A stretch of 64,000 nucleotides of DNA from CAZYMI01 sp964648505 (lineage in GTDB: Bacteria; Pseudomonadota; Alphaproteobacteria; Micavibrionales; Micavibrionaceae). The notes beneath the pieces were generated by a model. The model ran no database searches, was not told the DNA's origin, and worked only from the letters and a program-made list of their open reading frames with translations. A program made the translations under genes and the position numbers. Every line of letters starts with the position of its first letter. Position 1 is the stretch's first letter. This document shows, one piece after another, positions 29,233-41,709 of the stretch. Location: positions 1 through 64,000 of the forward strand of contig CAZYMI010000001.1 of assembly GCA_964648505.1 (NCBI GenBank), given 5' to 3'.

Positions 29233-31257
29233 TTACCCTACCCACCCGCCACGAAAGGAAAACCACATTATTATTGCAATAACCGCAGTCATCATCACAA
29301 AAGCATAATGAAACAAATAACCTGTTTGGCCTTTTGAAATTACCTTTGCAACGCAGCTTGATAAACTGGCAACGCCGTCAGGGCCACAGCCATCAATCAC
29401 AGCTTTATCTCCCGTCTGCCAAAAAAACATACCCAGCTTTTTTGACGTGCGTACAAACACCTGCTCATACAATTCATCAAAAAACCATTTGTTGTAAAAA
29501 AGTTTGTAAACTGATTTGAACATGGCCGTAATTTTAAGCGGCCCGCCTTGCGAAAATAAATAAAGCGCATAAGCAAGGGCAATACCACAAAGAGCAACCC
29601 ATAAAGGCATCAAAGCAACCCATTGTGGAACATCATGGGCAGCAGCTACCGTATCATTCTGGGGTAAAACCTTAAGGCTATCGCCCCAGAATTTATCTTT
29701 TGACCATTCAAAGCCTGTTTGAGATAAAGCATCAGACGTAGCATCGTGTGCAACTTGAATGCTTGAATGGTGATGCGACGACCCAACAAAGCCATTATAA
29801 AGTAGCTTGCCTGAAAAAATTGCACCCACCGCCAAAACAATCAACGGTACGATCATCACAGCGGGAGATTCATGCACATGCTCCATCGTGTGATGATCCG
29901 CACGCGGTGCACCATGAAAAGTCATGATGATTAAACGCCAACTATAAAAGGCAGTCATCAAAGCTGCGGCAATACCAGACCAATAAGCAAAAGTACCAAA
30001 CCACGTATGATCTGCCCACGCTGATTCTAAAATCATATCTTTAGAATAATAACCAGCAAAAAACGGAATACCCGCAAGCGCAAGAGATCCAATCCACATC
30101 ATAGCGTATGTCATCGGTATTTTTTTCCAGATGCCACCCATTTTGCGCATATCCTGCTCATCTGACATGGCGTGAATAACCGAACCCGCACCCAAGAATA
30201 ATAAGGCTTTAAAAAATGCGTGGGTTACTAGATGAAACATGGCCGCCCCATAGGCCGAAACACCAAGCGCAAAAAACATATAGCCAAGCTGCGACATCGT
30301 TGAATATGCGATAACGCGTTTAATATCAAACTGCGTCATGCCGATTGTGGCGGCCACAAAAGCAGTCAGTGCCCCTACAACACAAACAACCATTAAAGCT
30401 ATAGGCGCAAATTCATAAAGGGGTGAAAAGCGGGCAATCAAAAATACCCCGGCTGTGACCATTGTTGCCGCATGGATCAAAGCAGAAACAGGCGTAGGCC
30501 CCTCCATCGCATCAGGCAGCCAAGTATGCAGACCTAGTTGGGCCGATTTACCGACCGCACCTATAAACAAAAACAACCCAATCAAAGTCATCGCATGCAG
30601 GTCGTATCCAAAAAACTGGAAATGAACATCAGCTTTATCGGCCACTTGAGAAAAAATTGTATTAAAATCAATTGCACCAAATACAACAAAAATTGTTAAC
30701 ATGCCGAGCATCAAACCAAAGTCACCAACACGGTTAACCACAAAAGCTTTCATGGCTGCTTTGTTGGCACTTTCCTTATGGTGCCAGAACCCGATCAACA
30801 AATATGATGCAAGCCCCACCCCTTCCCAACCAAAGAAAAGCTGTAACAAATTATCAGCGGTTACAAGCATCAGCATGGCAAAAGTGAATAACGATAAATA
30901 TCCCATAAATCTGGCAATGGCTTTATCGTGGCTCATATACCCAACTGAATAAACATGCACGCACGCTGATACAATTGTAATAACATTCATCATAACAACC
31001 GTCAGCTGATCCACCCGCAAAGACCAGGAAACTTGAAATGCGCCTGATGATACCCAATCTGAAAGAACAGCTGTAAAAGGAGCCTGACCAACAATAACGC
31101 CAAAAAATAATTTGACTGAACATGCCGCCGCTATAATTAAGGCTGAACAGGTTAGAATCTGCGCACCCCTGTCACCAATTAAACGCCCAAATAAGCCTGT
31201 GACAACAAAAGCGACAAGCGGGGCAAAAACAGCAATCAATGCAAAGATATCCATCAT
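29233..31257 (-). CDS. nuoL: NADH-quinone oxidoreductase subunit L
   Basis: Distal antiporter-like subunit of complex I with the long lateral helix. 674 residues, about 16 helices: [76 protein letters not shown]. The C-terminal segment (about 560-620) precedes the final transmembrane helix, as in the family. ATGA overlap with nuoK. Confidence 0.97.
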   Translation of the reverse strand: MMDIFALIAVFAPLVAFVVTGLFGRLIGDRGAQILTCSALIIAAACSVKLFFGVIVGQAPFTAVLSDWVSSGAFQVSWSLRVDQLTVVMMNVITIVSACVHVYSVGYMSHDKAIARFMGYLSLFTFAMLMLVTADNLLQLFFGWEGVGLASYLLIGFWHHKESANKAAMKAFVVNRVGDFGLMLGMLTIFVVFGAIDFNTIFSQVADKADVHFQFFGYDLHAMTLIGLFLFIGAVGKSAQLGLHTWLPDAMEGPTPVSALIHAATMVTAGVFLIARFSPLYEFAPIALMVVCVVGALTAFVAATIGMTQFDIKRVIAYSTMSQLGYMFFALGVSAYGAAMFHLVTHAFFKALLFLGAGSVIHAMSDEQDMRKMGGIWKKIPMTYAMMWIGSLALAGIPFFAGYYSKDMILESAWADHTWFGTFAYWSGIAAALMTAFYSWRLIIMTFHGAPRADHHTMEHVHESPAVMIVPLIVLAVGAIFSGKLLYNGFVGSSHHHSSIQVAHDATSDALSQTGFEWSKDKFWGDSLKVLPQNDTVAAAHDVPQWVALMPLWVALCGIALAYALYLFSQGGPLKITAMFKSVYKLFYNKWFFDELYEQVFVRTSKKLGMFFWQTGDKAVIDGCGPDGVASLSSCVAKVISKGQTGYLFHYAFVMMTAVIAIIMWFSFRGGWVG

Positions 31258-31568
31258 CCCCTCAACTGCGCTGTATCTTCAACCGCAATAGATCCTTTAT
31301 TGCGAAAAAATGTTACAAGAATTGCAAGGCCGATTGCAGCCTCAGCTGCTGCAACGGTTAAAACAAACATCGTAAAAACCTGACCAGAAAGATCATGCAG
31401 GTAAGATGAAAAAGCGACAAAATTAATATTGACCGCAAGTAACATCAATTCAACAGACATTAAAATAACGATAACGTTCTTACGATTCAAAAAAATCCCA
31501 AAAACACCAATTGTAAATAAAATGCCCGCAAGCGTAAGATAATGCCCCAGACCCACATCAAAACTCAT
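31254..31568 (-). CDS. nuoK: NADH-quinone oxidoreductase subunit K
   Basis: Small three-helix membrane subunit of complex I, 104 residues. Conserved [17 protein letters not shown] with the buried Glu of helix 2 and [17 protein letters not shown] with the Glu of helix 3, both part of the hydrophilic axis. Overlaps nuoJ and nuoL by four bases each. Confidence 0.97.
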   Translation of the reverse strand: MSFDVGLGHYLTLAGILFTIGVFGIFLNRKNVIVILMSVELMLLAVNINFVAFSSYLHDLSGQVFTMFVLTVAAAEAAIGLAILVTFFRNKGSIAVEDTAQLRG

Positions 31569-32173
31569 GTCTCGATCCCCTTTCCAACTTCCACTTTACG
31601 CAGATCCACTGTTTGAGATGCTGTGCGTGACACCTGCGAAGAAACATTTTGACGCAGCACGTCGGATCTACGTCTTAGCGTCAAGGTTATAGCCCCCACC
31701 ATCGCAACCAGCAAAATCAAGCCAGAAAGCTGAAATGCAAGCACATAATCTGTATATAAAATTCGCCCCAGCGCCTTTGTATTTGACACGGTCTGCTCAG
31801 GATGCGCGGCATTTGTAAAAGCATCTGCCGAAAACTGCCAAGCTGAATAAAGCCCGCCAAGTTCAAACAGCAACACCGCCCCCAATATAAGCCCTAGCGG
31901 CACATATTGCATGGCCCCTTTGCGCAAATCGGCAAACGATATATCAAGCATCATCACCACAAACAAAAATAGCACGGCAACCGCGCCCACATATACAATC
32001 ACCAAAATCATTGCCACAAATTCTGCGCCTAATAGAACAAAAAGGCCGGCTGCGTTAAAAAACGCCAAAATAAGAAACAACACCGAATGAACGGGGTTTC
32101 GACTTGAGATAACCATCAAGGCAGAAAGCACAAGAACGGTCGCAAAAAGATAAAAAATAAGAACAGGAATCAT
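31565..32173 (-). CDS. nuoJ: NADH-quinone oxidoreductase subunit J
   Basis: Five-helix membrane subunit of complex I, 202 residues. [53 protein letters not shown] is the pi-bulge helix 3 region and is strongly typical. Separated from nuoI by 152 bases, the only large gap in the nuo cluster, which may hold an internal promoter. Confidence 0.95.
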   Translation of the reverse strand: MIPVLIFYLFATVLVLSALMVISSRNPVHSVLFLILAFFNAAGLFVLLGAEFVAMILVIVYVGAVAVLFLFVVMMLDISFADLRKGAMQYVPLGLILGAVLLFELGGLYSAWQFSADAFTNAAHPEQTVSNTKALGRILYTDYVLAFQLSGLILLVAMVGAITLTLRRRSDVLRQNVSSQVSRTASQTVDLRKVEVGKGIET

Positions 32174-32194
32174 ACATATACTTTGGTTAGATCG

Positions 32195-32223
32195 TTTTTA
32201 ATCCAGTCGGGTCGTTCTTACAA
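32195..32223 (-). promoter_or_regulatory. possible internal promoter for nuoJKLMN
   Basis: In the 152-base nuoI-nuoJ gap, minus-strand TTGTAA (32218-32223) and TAAAAA (32195-32200) are 17 bases apart. It is the best match I found there, but the hexamers are imperfect. Confidence 0.3.
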
Positions 32224-32325
32224 CCATCTGGGGTTAGTTATAGTCGTTGGATACACTGAATTTTTTAGGACCTTTACACTCAAATACCATCACAGATCAT
32301 CCCAAAAGTCTTACGACAATCCAGA

Positions 32326-32808
32326 TCAGCGATAAGGGGCCTCAGCCACAAGGTTAGCGGCAATCTGCGCTTCCCATCTGTCGCCATTTTCCAGCAATTT
32401 TTCCTTATTATAGTAAAGCTCCTCACGTGTTTGTGTTGCAAATTCAAAATTTGGCCCTTCTACAATTGCGTCAACGGGGCATGCTTCCTGGCATAGTCCG
32501 CAATAAATGCATTTCGTCATATCAATATCATAACGGGTTGTGCGGCGCGATCCGTCATCACGCGGCTGAGCTTCAATTGTAATCGCAAGCGCGGGGCAAA
32601 TCGCTTCGCACAATTTACAGGCAATGCACCGTTCTTCACCATTTGGGTAACGGCGCAAAGCATGTTCACCCCGAAAACGTGGGCTAATCGGCCCTTTTTC
32701 AAAAGGATAATTAATGGTGACCCGAGGCTTAAACATATACTTAAAGGTCAGGGCTAAACCCTGCAAAATTTCAGTAAGCAAAAATGATCGAACAAGATTA
32801 TCAAGCAT
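32326..32808 (-). CDS. nuoI: NADH-quinone oxidoreductase subunit I
   Basis: Peripheral-arm ferredoxin-like subunit with iron-sulfur clusters N6a and N6b. 160 residues; two CxxCxxCxxxCP motifs, [13 protein letters not shown] and [13 protein letters not shown], and the family signature [19 protein letters not shown]. Ten bases after nuoH. Confidence 0.98.
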   Translation of the reverse strand: MLDNLVRSFLLTEILQGLALTFKYMFKPRVTINYPFEKGPISPRFRGEHALRRYPNGEERCIACKLCEAICPALAITIEAQPRDDGSRRTTRYDIDMTKCIYCGLCQEACPVDAIVEGPNFEFATQTREELYYNKEKLLENGDRWEAQIAANLVAEAPYR

Positions 32809-32817
32809 ACTTATTTC

Positions 32818-33840
32818 CTATTTTGGTAACGCATCAAAAGCAACAAGACTTCCAGCAACAAAAACCAGCCAGATCAGGGTAAACGGCAAAAATATCTTCC
32901 AACCAAGACGCATGAGTTGATCATAACGGTAACGCGGAAAAGAGGCCCGAGCCCAGATAAAAATAAACAATACAAAAGCTGTCTTTAAGCCAAACCAGAT
33001 AACGCCAGGTACAAATTCAAGTGCACTGATGCCAAAAGGTGGAAGCCACCCTCCTAAAAAAAGGATCGTAGCAATCGAGGACATCAAAATCATGTTCATA
33101 TATTCGCCCAAGAAAAATAAAGCGAATGTCATGGATGAATATTCAACCATGAACCCACCTGATAATTCTGATTCACCTTCAGGTAAGTCAAAAGGTGAAC
33201 GGTTTGTCTCAGCCAAAATGGACACCATGAAAACCACAAACATTGGAATGAGCATAATTTCGACCCAAAGCGGACGATGAGCCAAGACGATTTCTTGTAA
33301 ATTCAAAGATCCCGTAACCAAAAGAACGGACACAATCACAAGGCCCATAGAGACTTCATACGATACCATCTGCGACGCTGAACGCATGCCCCCCAAAAAT
33401 GCATATTTAGAATTGGATGCCCAGCCCGCCATGATGACTCCATACACACCCATAGAAGACACAGCAAATAGAAATAAAATACCCACATTAATATTGGCGA
33501 GCACCCAACCTTTATCAAAAGGAATGACTGACCACGCCACAAGCGCCAGCGTAAACACAAGCATAGGCGCAATAAAAAATACGGGCTTGTTTGATTGTGA
33601 AGGCACAATCGTTTCTTTAGATAAAAGCTTCAGCCCGTCTGCAATTGGTTGTAGTAAACCAAACGGGCCGACCATCATAGGGCCCTGACGACGCTGCATT
33701 GCACCGATGATCTTGCGTTCAAAATATGTCAGATATGCCATGCCGACCAAAAGGGCGCCCACAATAATACCAATATGTGCAAGCATCCAAAGAAAACTTA
33801 CGCCGTGCACGCTCCAAATTTGTACAATTTCTGCACTCAT
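32818..33840 (-). CDS. nuoH: NADH-quinone oxidoreductase subunit H
   Basis: Membrane subunit at the quinone chamber of complex I. 340 residues, eight helices; [78 protein letters not shown] and [18 protein letters not shown] are diagnostic. Start shares one base with the nuoG stop. Confidence 0.98.
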   Translation of the reverse strand: MSAEIVQIWSVHGVSFLWMLAHIGIIVGALLVGMAYLTYFERKIIGAMQRRQGPMMVGPFGLLQPIADGLKLLSKETIVPSQSNKPVFFIAPMLVFTLALVAWSVIPFDKGWVLANINVGILFLFAVSSMGVYGVIMAGWASNSKYAFLGGMRSASQMVSYEVSMGLVIVSVLLVTGSLNLQEIVLAHRPLWVEIMLIPMFVVFMVSILAETNRSPFDLPEGESELSGGFMVEYSSMTFALFFLGEYMNMILMSSIATILFLGGWLPPFGISALEFVPGVIWFGLKTAFVLFIFIWARASFPRYRYDQLMRLGWKIFLPFTLIWLVFVAGSLVAFDALPK

Positions 33841-35867
33841 TATTCTGCCGCCATTTTATGAACAGGTGATACAAATGCTTCTACACATGCTTTCAAGGTG
33901 TCGGATGCACGACAAATCGGATTGGTACTATAATATTCGCTTTTCTGAACGGCAGGCACAAAAGCCTGTGGTGCCACTGTGCCATTTTGCCCAATCGGCT
34001 TCCACATCTCGCGCGGCAAAACATCAAGTGCAGCCAAATGAGGCCATTCACTAATCATACGCTTTTGTAACTGCGCGCTGGTGTTATACGATAAGGTTTT
34101 CCCCACAACATCAGAAAGTGCGCGAATAATTTTCCAATCTTCACGCGCCTGCCCCGGCGCAGAAACGGCAGCGCGGGCAATCTGCACACGCCCTTCCATA
34201 TTCACATAGGTGCCATTCTTCTCCGTGTACGCCGCCCCCGGCAAAATCACATCTGCACGATGCGCCCCAGCATCACCGTGGGATCCCTGATACACAACAA
34301 AAACATGATCGGGTATAGAGGATACAAAAGGTTGATCAACACCCAACAAATACACAAATTCTGCATTCATAATATCAGCTGTTCCTGTTGCAAACCCTAC
34401 ATCAAGCGCACCTACCCGCGACGCAGCTGTATGCAACATGTTAAAGCCGTTCCAGCCATCACGCACAATACCAAACTTATTTACGATCTGACCAAGTAAT
34501 GCATATATAGCCTGCGCATCATCACGATCAAACAGACTTGTTCCCACAATCATTAAAGGCTTCTCAGCTTTAAAGCTTTCAGCGTGCTGTAAAAGCGCAT
34601 TCAATCCATCAATGCCAGCGCCATAATTAATTGTCGGGTAGGTTAGGTCATCTGCCGTTCCTACAACCGAAATACTTAGTCTTTTGTTACGTGCAAGCCA
34701 GCTTTTTCGAATACGCGCATTCACCATCGTTGCTTCATAACGTGGGTTTGCACCGATTAGAAAAATGGCATCTGCTTCTTCTATGCCTGCAATACCAGAA
34801 TTAAAAAGATAATTTGCGCGACTGGATGGATCAATCATGGCGCCATCAACGCGGCAGTCATAATGGGTGGACCCAAACGCATTCATAAGGTCTTTTAAAG
34901 CTATAATTTCTTCAAGCGCAGCCAAGTCACCTGCAAGAGCTGTAATTTTAGAAGCTGATGCCGATTTAAGCTTTTCAGAGATCACCGCGAAAGCTTCATC
35001 CCAGCTTGCGGCTTTCAACTGGCCCGCTGCGTTGCGTATATAAGGTGTATCAAGTCTGCGCTTTTTCAACCCATCTACAACATAACGCGCTTTGTCAGAA
35101 ATCCATTCTTCGTTCACATCTTCATGAAGACGTGGCAATATTCGCATCACCTCACCACCACGCGCATCAATTCGTATATTCGATCCAACAGCATCCATCA
35201 CATCGATTGATTCAGTTTTTCGCATTTCCCATGCACGGGCCTGAAAAGCAAAGGGCTTATTGGTCAGCGCGCCCACAGGGCAGACATCCACCAGATTTCC
35301 TGATAATTCTGTGCCTACGAGCTTATCGACAAAAGTCGAAATTTCAACATCTTCCCCGCGGTTGAGCAAGCCCAGATCTGGGACACCTGCAATTTCATCT
35401 GCAAAGCGAATACAGCGCGTGCATTGAATGCAGCGTGTCATAACCGTTTTGACCAACGGGCCAAGTTCTTTATCTTTTACCGCGCGTTTGCTTTCATCAT
35501 AACGTGAACGATCATACCCATAAGCCACAGCCTGGTCTTGCAAATCGCACTCACCTCCTTGATCGCAAATCGGGCAATCAAGCGGATGATTAATTAATAA
35601 AAACTCCATGACACCCTTGCGCGCTTTTTGCACAACTTCGGTGTTGGTATAAACTTCCATACCCTCACCCACAGCCATAGCGCATGATGCGACAGGTTTT
35701 GGTGCACCTTTAACTTGCACAAGACACATACGGCAATTCGCCGGCACTGATAATTTATCATGATAACAAAAGCGTGGAATTTCATACCCCAGCATCTCGG
35801 CCGCTTGAAGCACGGAGGTGCCAGCTGTAACTTCAATTTCAGTATCGTTGATTTTTAATTTTGGCAT
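33840..35867 (-). CDS. nuoG: NADH-quinone oxidoreductase subunit G
   Basis: Largest peripheral-arm subunit of complex I. Plant-type ferredoxin domain at the N-terminus ([19 protein letters not shown]), then the His/Cys cluster region ([20 protein letters not shown]), a [16 protein letters not shown] cluster and a molybdopterin-oxidoreductase-like body. The frame can extend to a TTG at 35894, but AAGGAAAAG lies just before the ATG at 35867, giving 675 residues beginning [13 protein letters not shown]. That start lies inside the end of the DUF305 gene by 13 bases, so the two are translationally linked. Confidence 0.96.
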   Translation of the reverse strand: MPKLKINDTEIEVTAGTSVLQAAEMLGYEIPRFCYHDKLSVPANCRMCLVQVKGAPKPVASCAMAVGEGMEVYTNTEVVQKARKGVMEFLLINHPLDCPICDQGGECDLQDQAVAYGYDRSRYDESKRAVKDKELGPLVKTVMTRCIQCTRCIRFADEIAGVPDLGLLNRGEDVEISTFVDKLVGTELSGNLVDVCPVGALTNKPFAFQARAWEMRKTESIDVMDAVGSNIRIDARGGEVMRILPRLHEDVNEEWISDKARYVVDGLKKRRLDTPYIRNAAGQLKAASWDEAFAVISEKLKSASASKITALAGDLAALEEIIALKDLMNAFGSTHYDCRVDGAMIDPSSRANYLFNSGIAGIEEADAIFLIGANPRYEATMVNARIRKSWLARNKRLSISVVGTADDLTYPTINYGAGIDGLNALLQHAESFKAEKPLMIVGTSLFDRDDAQAIYALLGQIVNKFGIVRDGWNGFNMLHTAASRVGALDVGFATGTADIMNAEFVYLLGVDQPFVSSIPDHVFVVYQGSHGDAGAHRADVILPGAAYTEKNGTYVNMEGRVQIARAAVSAPGQAREDWKIIRALSDVVGKTLSYNTSAQLQKRMISEWPHLAALDVLPREMWKPIGQNGTVAPQAFVPAVQKSEYYSTNPICRASDTLKACVEAFVSPVHKMAAE

Positions 35868-36574
35868 TTCGTCTTTTCCTTGTGGTGCAGCCAACTGCGC
35901 ATAAAGGCAATCTCTGCGCGCTGCTCTCTCATGATTTCACGCGCTAGGCCTTTAACTTCGGGATTACGGCCATTTTGCAAAAGCCAGCCAGACATATCAA
36001 CCGCGCCTTGATGATGCGGGATCATCGCACGTACAAAATCATAATCCGGGTCGCCTGTTAAAGCGACATCCATCTTCAAGTGCATGCCATGATGAATAGC
36101 CAGCAAGCTTTGACGCTCAGGTGTATTTGCGGATTTTTCCATGGCGTTGTTACCCGTCTCCACGATCAAGGGCTGATCGGACCGCTTGAGCCAGCGTCGC
36201 ATCCAGTAAATTTCTGCGTTTTGCGCTTTGATAATATTGCGTGCAAGCCAAGCTATATTTTTATCGTGACCGTGTTTCAAAACAACCTTGGCCATATCAA
36301 TTGCGCCTTGATGATGCGGGATCATCGCGCGCACAAAATCTGAATCAGGTGTGCTGATAAAAGCCACGTCCATGGCGTGCACCATTTTAACACTGACATC
36401 ATAAAGGTCTTTATCAGCAACCGTTTTCTTTGTTTTTGCCATGGTTTGCATGGGCGCACCCATATGATGACCTGCATGACCTGCATGACCCGCATGACCT
36501 ACGTGGCTTTCCTTGGCGATGGCAGGCAAACTGAAAGTTATAAAAAATAGCGCAGCAAATACAAGTTTCTTCAT
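35855..36574 (-). CDS. secreted tandem DUF305 protein inside the nuo operon
   Basis: 239 residues. Signal peptide (1-20, ending AIA), then a His-rich GHAGHAGHAGHHMG stretch (26-39), then two DUF305 units. Each has VRAMIPHHQGA(I/V)DM, at 81-94 and 181-194, exactly 100 residues apart, followed by LAR-I---Q-AEI--MR-WL, so the gene arose by internal duplication. DUF305 proteins are ferritin-like helical bundles, some linked to copper resistance; the paired His in IPHHQG and the His-rich tail suggest metal binding in the periplasm (inference). It sits between nuoF and nuoG, overlapping nuoG, and would be expressed with complex I. Confidence 0.9.
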   Translation of the reverse strand: MKKLVFAALFFITFSLPAIAKESHVGHAGHAGHAGHHMGAPMQTMAKTKKTVADKDLYDVSVKMVHAMDVAFISTPDSDFVRAMIPHHQGAIDMAKVVLKHGHDKNIAWLARNIIKAQNAEIYWMRRWLKRSDQPLIVETGNNAMEKSANTPERQSLLAIHHGMHLKMDVALTGDPDYDFVRAMIPHHQGAVDMSGWLLQNGRNPEVKGLAREIMREQRAEIAFMRSWLHHKEKTKCQN

Positions 36575-36576
36575 CT

Positions 36577-36828
36577 TTAAAGCACCTTATCTGATTTGTT
36601 TTTTGTGATGACGTATTTGAGTAGCGGAATATCTCCAATTAAAATAACAATAACTGCATACACGTATGCCATTAAGCCCTTAACCAGCACTGGTACGCCT
36701 AATGCCGTAAGTGTGTCCGGACTTGTTTCTCCTAAAATAAAATAGATACCAAACATCATACCAGCCCATGCTAAAGGCAAACGCTTTATGATCTCTATAT
36801 CAGGCTTTTGGTTGCTCTGTTTATGCAT
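36577..36828 (-). CDS. small two-helix membrane protein inside the nuo operon
   Basis: 83 residues with two predicted membrane helices (about 18-33 and 47-70) and a charged N-terminus and C-terminus. No family recognised. The ATG follows the nuoF stop by one base and the stop is two bases before the DUF305 start, so it is clearly part of the operon. It may assist the neighbouring secreted DUF305 protein or be a lineage-specific complex I accessory; neither is shown. Confidence 0.7.
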   Translation of the reverse strand: MHKQSNQKPDIEIIKRLPLAWAGMMFGIYFILGETSPDTLTALGVPVLVKGLMAYVYAVIVILIGDIPLLKYVITKNKSDKVL

Positions 36829-36829
36829 C

Positions 36830-38113
36830 TTATGCCGCCTTTGCTATTTTGCGGTAATCCAAAATTCGCCGTTCAAGTTCTGGCCTGAAGTGGCGCACCA
36901 AACCTTGTATCGGCCACGCTGATGCATCACCATGCGCGCAAATTGTATGACCTTCAATTTGTTTGGTCACATCAATCATCATGTCAATCTCTTCGATCGT
37001 AGCATCGCCTTTTACCATACGTTTCATCGTGCGCCACAACCAACCTGTACCTTCGCGGCACGGCGTGCACTGGCCACAACTTTCATGCATATAAAAATAA
37101 GAAAGCCGCGCAATGGCGTAAACAATATCAGTCGATTTATCCATCACAATCACACCAGCTGTTCCCAAACCGGAACCCGCTGCGCGAAGGCTATCAAAAT
37201 CCATCGTCATCTTTTCGCATGTGTCTTTGGGCAGCAAAGGCGTTGAAGACCCGCCTGGAATGATAGCCAAAAGATTATCCCACCCGCCGCGCACACCACC
37301 CGCGTGTTTTTCAATCAGTTCTTTAAGCGGTACACCCATTGCCTCTTCAACATTGCAAGGGCTGTTCACATGGCCTGAAATACAAAATAGTTTTGTCCCT
37401 GTGTTTTTCTCATTCGGACCGATTTTGCCAAACCAGGCGCCACCGCGACGCATGATAGATGGCACAACTGCAATCGTTTCCACATTATTGATTGTGGTAG
37501 GGCAGCTATAGAGGCCTGCTGCCGCTGGAAAGGGTGGCTTATTGCGTGGTTGACCTTTTTTGCCTTCCAAGCTTTCAAGCAGCGCAGTTTCTTCGCCACA
37601 TATATAAGCGCCGCCACCACGATGCAGCACCACATCAAAATCCCAACCCGAGCCTGCTGCGTTTTTACCCAACAATCCTGCGTCATAAGCTTCTGTGATT
37701 GCGCGCACAACTTCAGACCCCTCATGCACAAATTCGCCGCGTATATAAATATAGGCTTTGTGTGCTCCCATCGCGAAACCCGCAATTAAAGCGCCTTCTA
37801 ATAATTTATGTGGATCATGGCGCAAAATATCGCGGTCTTTGCAGGTGCCTGGTTCTGACTCGTCGGCATTAATGACAAGATAATGGGGCTTGCCACTATC
37901 TTTGGGCATGAAAGACCATTTCATGCCTGTTGGGAAACCAGCGCCACCTCGGCCACGTAGGCCCGATTTTTTCATCTCGTCGATAATCCAGTCGCGGCCC
38001 TTGGCTAAGATATCTTTGGTGTTATCCCAATCACCACGTTTGCGCGCTTCCGGCAGGGAGAATGATTGCCAGCCATATAAATTTGTAAAAATGCGGTCCT
38101 GATCAGCGAGCAT
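36830..38113 (-). CDS. nuoF: NADH-quinone oxidoreductase subunit F
   Basis: NADH- and FMN-binding subunit of complex I with cluster N3. 427 residues: [20 protein letters not shown] (NADH loop), [38 protein letters not shown] (FMN), and the cluster ligands [11 protein letters not shown] with a distant Cys in HTICAHGDA. Overlaps nuoE by 11 bases. Confidence 0.98.
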   Translation of the reverse strand: MLADQDRIFTNLYGWQSFSLPEARKRGDWDNTKDILAKGRDWIIDEMKKSGLRGRGGAGFPTGMKWSFMPKDSGKPHYLVINADESEPGTCKDRDILRHDPHKLLEGALIAGFAMGAHKAYIYIRGEFVHEGSEVVRAITEAYDAGLLGKNAAGSGWDFDVVLHRGGGAYICGEETALLESLEGKKGQPRNKPPFPAAAGLYSCPTTINNVETIAVVPSIMRRGGAWFGKIGPNEKNTGTKLFCISGHVNSPCNVEEAMGVPLKELIEKHAGGVRGGWDNLLAIIPGGSSTPLLPKDTCEKMTMDFDSLRAAGSGLGTAGVIVMDKSTDIVYAIARLSYFYMHESCGQCTPCREGTGWLWRTMKRMVKGDATIEEIDMMIDVTKQIEGHTICAHGDASAWPIQGLVRHFRPELERRILDYRKIAKAA

Positions 38114-38750
38114 TTGCCACCATATTTTGTAGTGTTGTGGGGCCTGAAAGCGCTTGAGATCCTTTGCGACCCTTCATGGAACCTACTGTTGGCTTACGGC
38201 CCGCAGCTAAATCTTGCAGCAGCGTTACGATGTTCTCAGGCGTTAAATCTTCAAAGTAATCATCATTCACTTGCACCATTGGCGCGTTTACACACGCGCC
38301 TAAACATTCAACTTCCATCAGCGTGAACATAAAATCAGGTGTGGTTTGCCCAACATGGACACCTAAATGCTTTTCAGCTGCCTGCAAAACACCTGATGAA
38401 TTACATAGCCAGCAAGGCGTTGTGGTGCAAAACTGAAGAAGGTATTTGCCAACAGGTTCTATGTTGTACATGGAATAAAACGTTGCAACTTCATAAACTT
38501 TAATTTGCGGCACATCTACAATTCGCGCCACTTCATCCATCGCAGCTACTGGTATCCAACCGCCATAAACAGGCGATGCGTTCAAACCATCTTCGCCTAC
38601 TTGGCGCTGCGCTAAATCAAGAAGCGGCATAATTGCTGACTGTGCGCGGTCGCTCGGGTAAAGCGATAAAATCTCAGCCACACGCGCGGCATCACGGAAC
38701 GCGAATGTTTTTGGCTGATAAGCCGCATCTTTTTGAAAATTCTTTTTCAC
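38103..38750 (-). CDS. nuoE: NADH-quinone oxidoreductase subunit E
   Basis: Thioredoxin-like subunit carrying the 2Fe-2S cluster N1a. 215 residues; helical N-terminus, [12 protein letters not shown], then Cys ligands in CTTTPCWLC and [11 protein letters not shown]. The C-terminal Lys/Gly-rich tail is usual in alphaproteobacteria. ATGA overlap with nuoD. Confidence 0.97.
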   Translation of the reverse strand: MKKNFQKDAAYQPKTFAFRDAARVAEILSLYPSDRAQSAIMPLLDLAQRQVGEDGLNASPVYGGWIPVAAMDEVARIVDVPQIKVYEVATFYSMYNIEPVGKYLLQFCTTTPCWLCNSSGVLQAAEKHLGVHVGQTTPDFMFTLMEVECLGACVNAPMVQVNDDYFEDLTPENIVTLLQDLAAGRKPTVGSMKGRKGSQALSGPTTLQNMVANAR

Positions 38751-39946
38751 CGGTCAATTTCTCCAAACACAATATCCATGGAGCCGATGATCGAAACTGT
38801 ATCGGCCAATTGGTGCCCACGGCTCATAAAATCTAAACCTTGCAAATGCGCAAAGCCCGGGGCACGAATGCGGCACCGATAAGGGCGATTTGTGCCATCT
38901 GAAACTAGATAAACACCAAACTCACCTTTTGGCGCTTCAACCACAGCGTAAGTTTCACCTGCGGGCACATGATAACCTTCAGTATATAGCTTAAAATGAT
39001 GGATCAGCGCTTCCATCGACCGTTTCATCTCAGCGCGCGGCGGCGGGGCGATTTTATAATCATTTACTTTCACCGGACCCGCTGGCATTTGTTCAATGGC
39101 TTGCTGCATAATCCGCAGTGACTGCCGCATTTCTTCCATACGCACCAAATATCGTGCATAGCAATCACCTGTTTTACCAACAGGAATATCAAAATCCATT
39201 TTGTCATACACTTCATAAGGCTGCGATTTGCGCAAATCCCACGGCACGCCCGACGCACGCAACATGGGCCCTGTAAACCCCCATGCGAGCGCCTGTTCTT
39301 TTGAAACAACACCAATATCAACGGTACGCTGTTTGAAAATACGGTTATTGGTGAGTAATTTATCCAAATCATCCAACACGGCTGGGAATGTTTTAGTCCA
39401 CGCGTACATATCGTCCGCCAACCCTGCCGGCATGTCTTGATGCACACCGCCTGGACGAAAGTAATTGGCATGCAGACGCGCGCCACAAACACGGTCGTAA
39501 AATTCCATACCTTTTTCGCGTTCTTCAAAACCCCACAGCGCGGGTGTAATAGCACCGACATCCAAAGCGAACGTGGTGATATTGAGAATGTGATTTAAAA
39601 TACGGCCAAGCTCGCAAAATAATACACGAATATACTGCGCGCGTGGCGGCACGGTAATGCCAAGTAATTTTTCAGTCGCCAATGCAAAAGCATGCTCCTG
39701 ATTCATCGGTGCCACATAATCAAGGCGATCAAAATAAGGAACCGCTTGCACATAGGTTTTATATTCGATCAGTTTTTCAGTGCCACGATGCAGCAAACCA
39801 ATATGCGGGTCAGCACGTTCAACAACTTCCCCGTCCATTTCCAGCACCAAACGCAGCACACCATGTGCAGCCGGGTGCTGGGGTCCAAAATTCATCGTAT
39901 ATGGGCGAATTTGTGTTTCTTTTTCAATGGCAATATTTGCGGTCAT
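38747..39946 (-). CDS. nuoD: NADH-quinone oxidoreductase subunit D
   Basis: 49 kDa subunit lining the quinone site. 399 residues; [65 protein letters not shown], and the C-terminal [41 protein letters not shown]. Separate from NuoC, as usual in alphaproteobacteria. ATGA overlap with nuoC. Confidence 0.98.
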   Translation of the reverse strand: MTANIAIEKETQIRPYTMNFGPQHPAAHGVLRLVLEMDGEVVERADPHIGLLHRGTEKLIEYKTYVQAVPYFDRLDYVAPMNQEHAFALATEKLLGITVPPRAQYIRVLFCELGRILNHILNITTFALDVGAITPALWGFEEREKGMEFYDRVCGARLHANYFRPGGVHQDMPAGLADDMYAWTKTFPAVLDDLDKLLTNNRIFKQRTVDIGVVSKEQALAWGFTGPMLRASGVPWDLRKSQPYEVYDKMDFDIPVGKTGDCYARYLVRMEEMRQSLRIMQQAIEQMPAGPVKVNDYKIAPPPRAEMKRSMEALIHHFKLYTEGYHVPAGETYAVVEAPKGEFGVYLVSDGTNRPYRCRIRAPGFAHLQGLDFMSRGHQLADTVSIIGSMDIVFGEIDR

Positions 39947-40635
39947 CTTTTGCCCCTGATTACTTTTTCAACTGGTTTCCAGCCAAATTTTGGCTGGACA
40001 GATTTTTCATCCCCGGGTAGCTGCACATCTGTCATTCCTTCCCAAGGGGATAAATAATCAAACGCACGAAAATCTTGTGTTAGTTCAACGGGCGAATACA
40101 CAACGCGCTTTTGTTCTTCGTCATAGCGCAGTTCTACATATCCTGTAAGCGGAAAATCTTTCCGCAAAGGATGCCCTTCAAACCCATAATCAGTTAAAAT
40201 ACGGCGCAGATCTGGATGATCATCAAAATAAATTCCGTATAAATCGTAGGCTTCTCTTTCAAACCAATTGGCAACTGGAAACACCTCACAGGCACTCGGA
40301 ACCGCTACACCTTCAGATGTTCTAACTTTTAATCTTACGCGCAGATTCTTGGTCATTGAAAGCAAATGATACACAACAACAAAGCGTTCGGAATGTGATG
40401 GCTCATCCATGCCGCACACATCAATAAGTTGGGAAAATTGATAGCGATCGCGCAAGGTTTTTAAAACCGTTGTAATGCCATCGCGTGCAACATTCAAAGT
40501 CGCCTCGCCTTTAGAGAACATTGTACCAAGTACAACCGCGCCTAATTGCGATTGTATGTCCCCAATCAACGCTTCAAGGGCCGTAGGCATAGATGCTGGC
40601 GTGGATGCCGAGTTTTGTGTTTTGATTTCTGTCAT
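39943..40635 (-). CDS. nuoC: NADH-quinone oxidoreductase subunit C
   Basis: 30 kDa subunit of the complex I peripheral arm. 230 residues; signature [49 protein letters not shown]-terminal Thr/Ala-rich extension of about 25 residues. Two bases after nuoB. Confidence 0.97.
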   Translation of the reverse strand: MTEIKTQNSASTPASMPTALEALIGDIQSQLGAVVLGTMFSKGEATLNVARDGITTVLKTLRDRYQFSQLIDVCGMDEPSHSERFVVVYHLLSMTKNLRVRLKVRTSEGVAVPSACEVFPVANWFEREAYDLYGIYFDDHPDLRRILTDYGFEGHPLRKDFPLTGYVELRYDEEQKRVVYSPVELTQDFRAFDYLSPWEGMTDVQLPGDEKSVQPKFGWKPVEKVIRGKR

Positions 40636-40637
40636 AT

Positions 40638-41222
40638 CTATCGCACAATCCTTGTATCTTCGCGCTGAATTTTTTTCTGCAACGTCAACAAACCATAAAC
40701 AAGCGCTTCAGCAGTCGGGGGGCACCCCGGCACATAAATATCTACAGGCACAATGCGGTCGCAGCCGCGCACTACGGAATAAGAATAATGGTAATACCCG
40801 CCACCATTCGCGCATGACCCCATGGAAATAACCCAGCGCGGCTCTGGCATTTGGTCGTACACTTTACGCAAAGCCGGTGCCATTTTATTGGTAAGCGTGC
40901 CTGCTACAATCATGACATCGGATTGCCGTGGGCTTGGACGCGGGATCATCCCAAAACGATCCAGATCGTAACGGCTCATATAAGCGTGGATCATCTCAAC
41001 CGCGCAGCACGCAAGTCCAAATGTCATCGGCCATATAGATCCTGTGCGCGCCCAATCAAATAGTTTATCAGCACTTGTTAAAAGAAAGCCTTTTTCTTCA
41101 ACTGTTTTACCAATGGCTGCTGCAATCGCATCATGTGCGCGTGTATCCCCGGGCGGCAACGCAGGCAGCGTGGTTGTTAAATCAGCAGCGGGCGATTGAT
41201 AGACAATACGGTCATGTGACAT
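40638..41222 (-). CDS. nuoB: NADH-quinone oxidoreductase subunit B
   Basis: PSST subunit holding cluster N2, next to quinone. 194 residues; cluster ligands in [36 protein letters not shown] and [12 protein letters not shown]-terminal 35 residues are variable. Six bases after nuoA. Confidence 0.98.
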   Translation of the reverse strand: MSHDRIVYQSPAADLTTTLPALPPGDTRAHDAIAAAIGKTVEEKGFLLTSADKLFDWARTGSIWPMTFGLACCAVEMIHAYMSRYDLDRFGMIPRPSPRQSDVMIVAGTLTNKMAPALRKVYDQMPEPRWVISMGSCANGGGYYHYSYSVVRGCDRIVPVDIYVPGCPPTAEALVYGLLTLQKKIQREDTRIVR

Positions 41223-41228
41223 GCGCGC

Positions 41229-41600
41229 TTATTCCCAATCAAGGGCCCCTTTTTTCCATTCATAAATAAATCCGACGGTCAGAACACCCAGAAACACCAT
41301 CATCGACCAAAAACCAAACAACCCAATATCACGAAGACTAATTGCCCACGGAAACAAAAACGCAATTTCTAAATCAAAAATAATAAATAAGATCGCAACC
41401 AGATAAAACCGCACATCAAATTTGTGCCGTGCATCATCAAACGCATCAAACCCGCATTCATACGCAGAAAGTTTTGCGCTATCGGGTTTTTGCTTCCCCA
41501 CAATCAATGACGCCCCAACTGCGGCCACAGAAATACCAACTGCAATCATCAGAAAAATCAGGATCGGAAAGTAATTAGCAAGCAAATCGGTTGGGGCCAC
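41229..41600 (-). CDS. nuoA: NADH-quinone oxidoreductase subunit A
   Basis: Three-helix membrane subunit and first gene of the operon. 123 residues; [44 protein letters not shown] is the family core. The start is a GTG at 41600 with CAGGTG a few bases upstream. The intergenic side toward 41709 is AT-rich and should contain the operon promoter, but I see no convincing hexamer pair. Confidence 0.96.
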   Translation of the reverse strand: MAPTDLLANYFPILIFLMIAVGISVAAVGASLIVGKQKPDSAKLSAYECGFDAFDDARHKFDVRFYLVAILFIIFDLEIAFLFPWAISLRDIGLFGFWSMMVFLGVLTVGFIYEWKKGALDWE

Positions 41601-41709
41601 GGCACACCTGGGGGACTCATGTAAATTCTTACCCTAAGGTATTGCCACGATTTGCCTTTCCGGCTCAAGGGGCTCTTACAGAATATATCTTTTTATAACG
41701 TTATGTATA

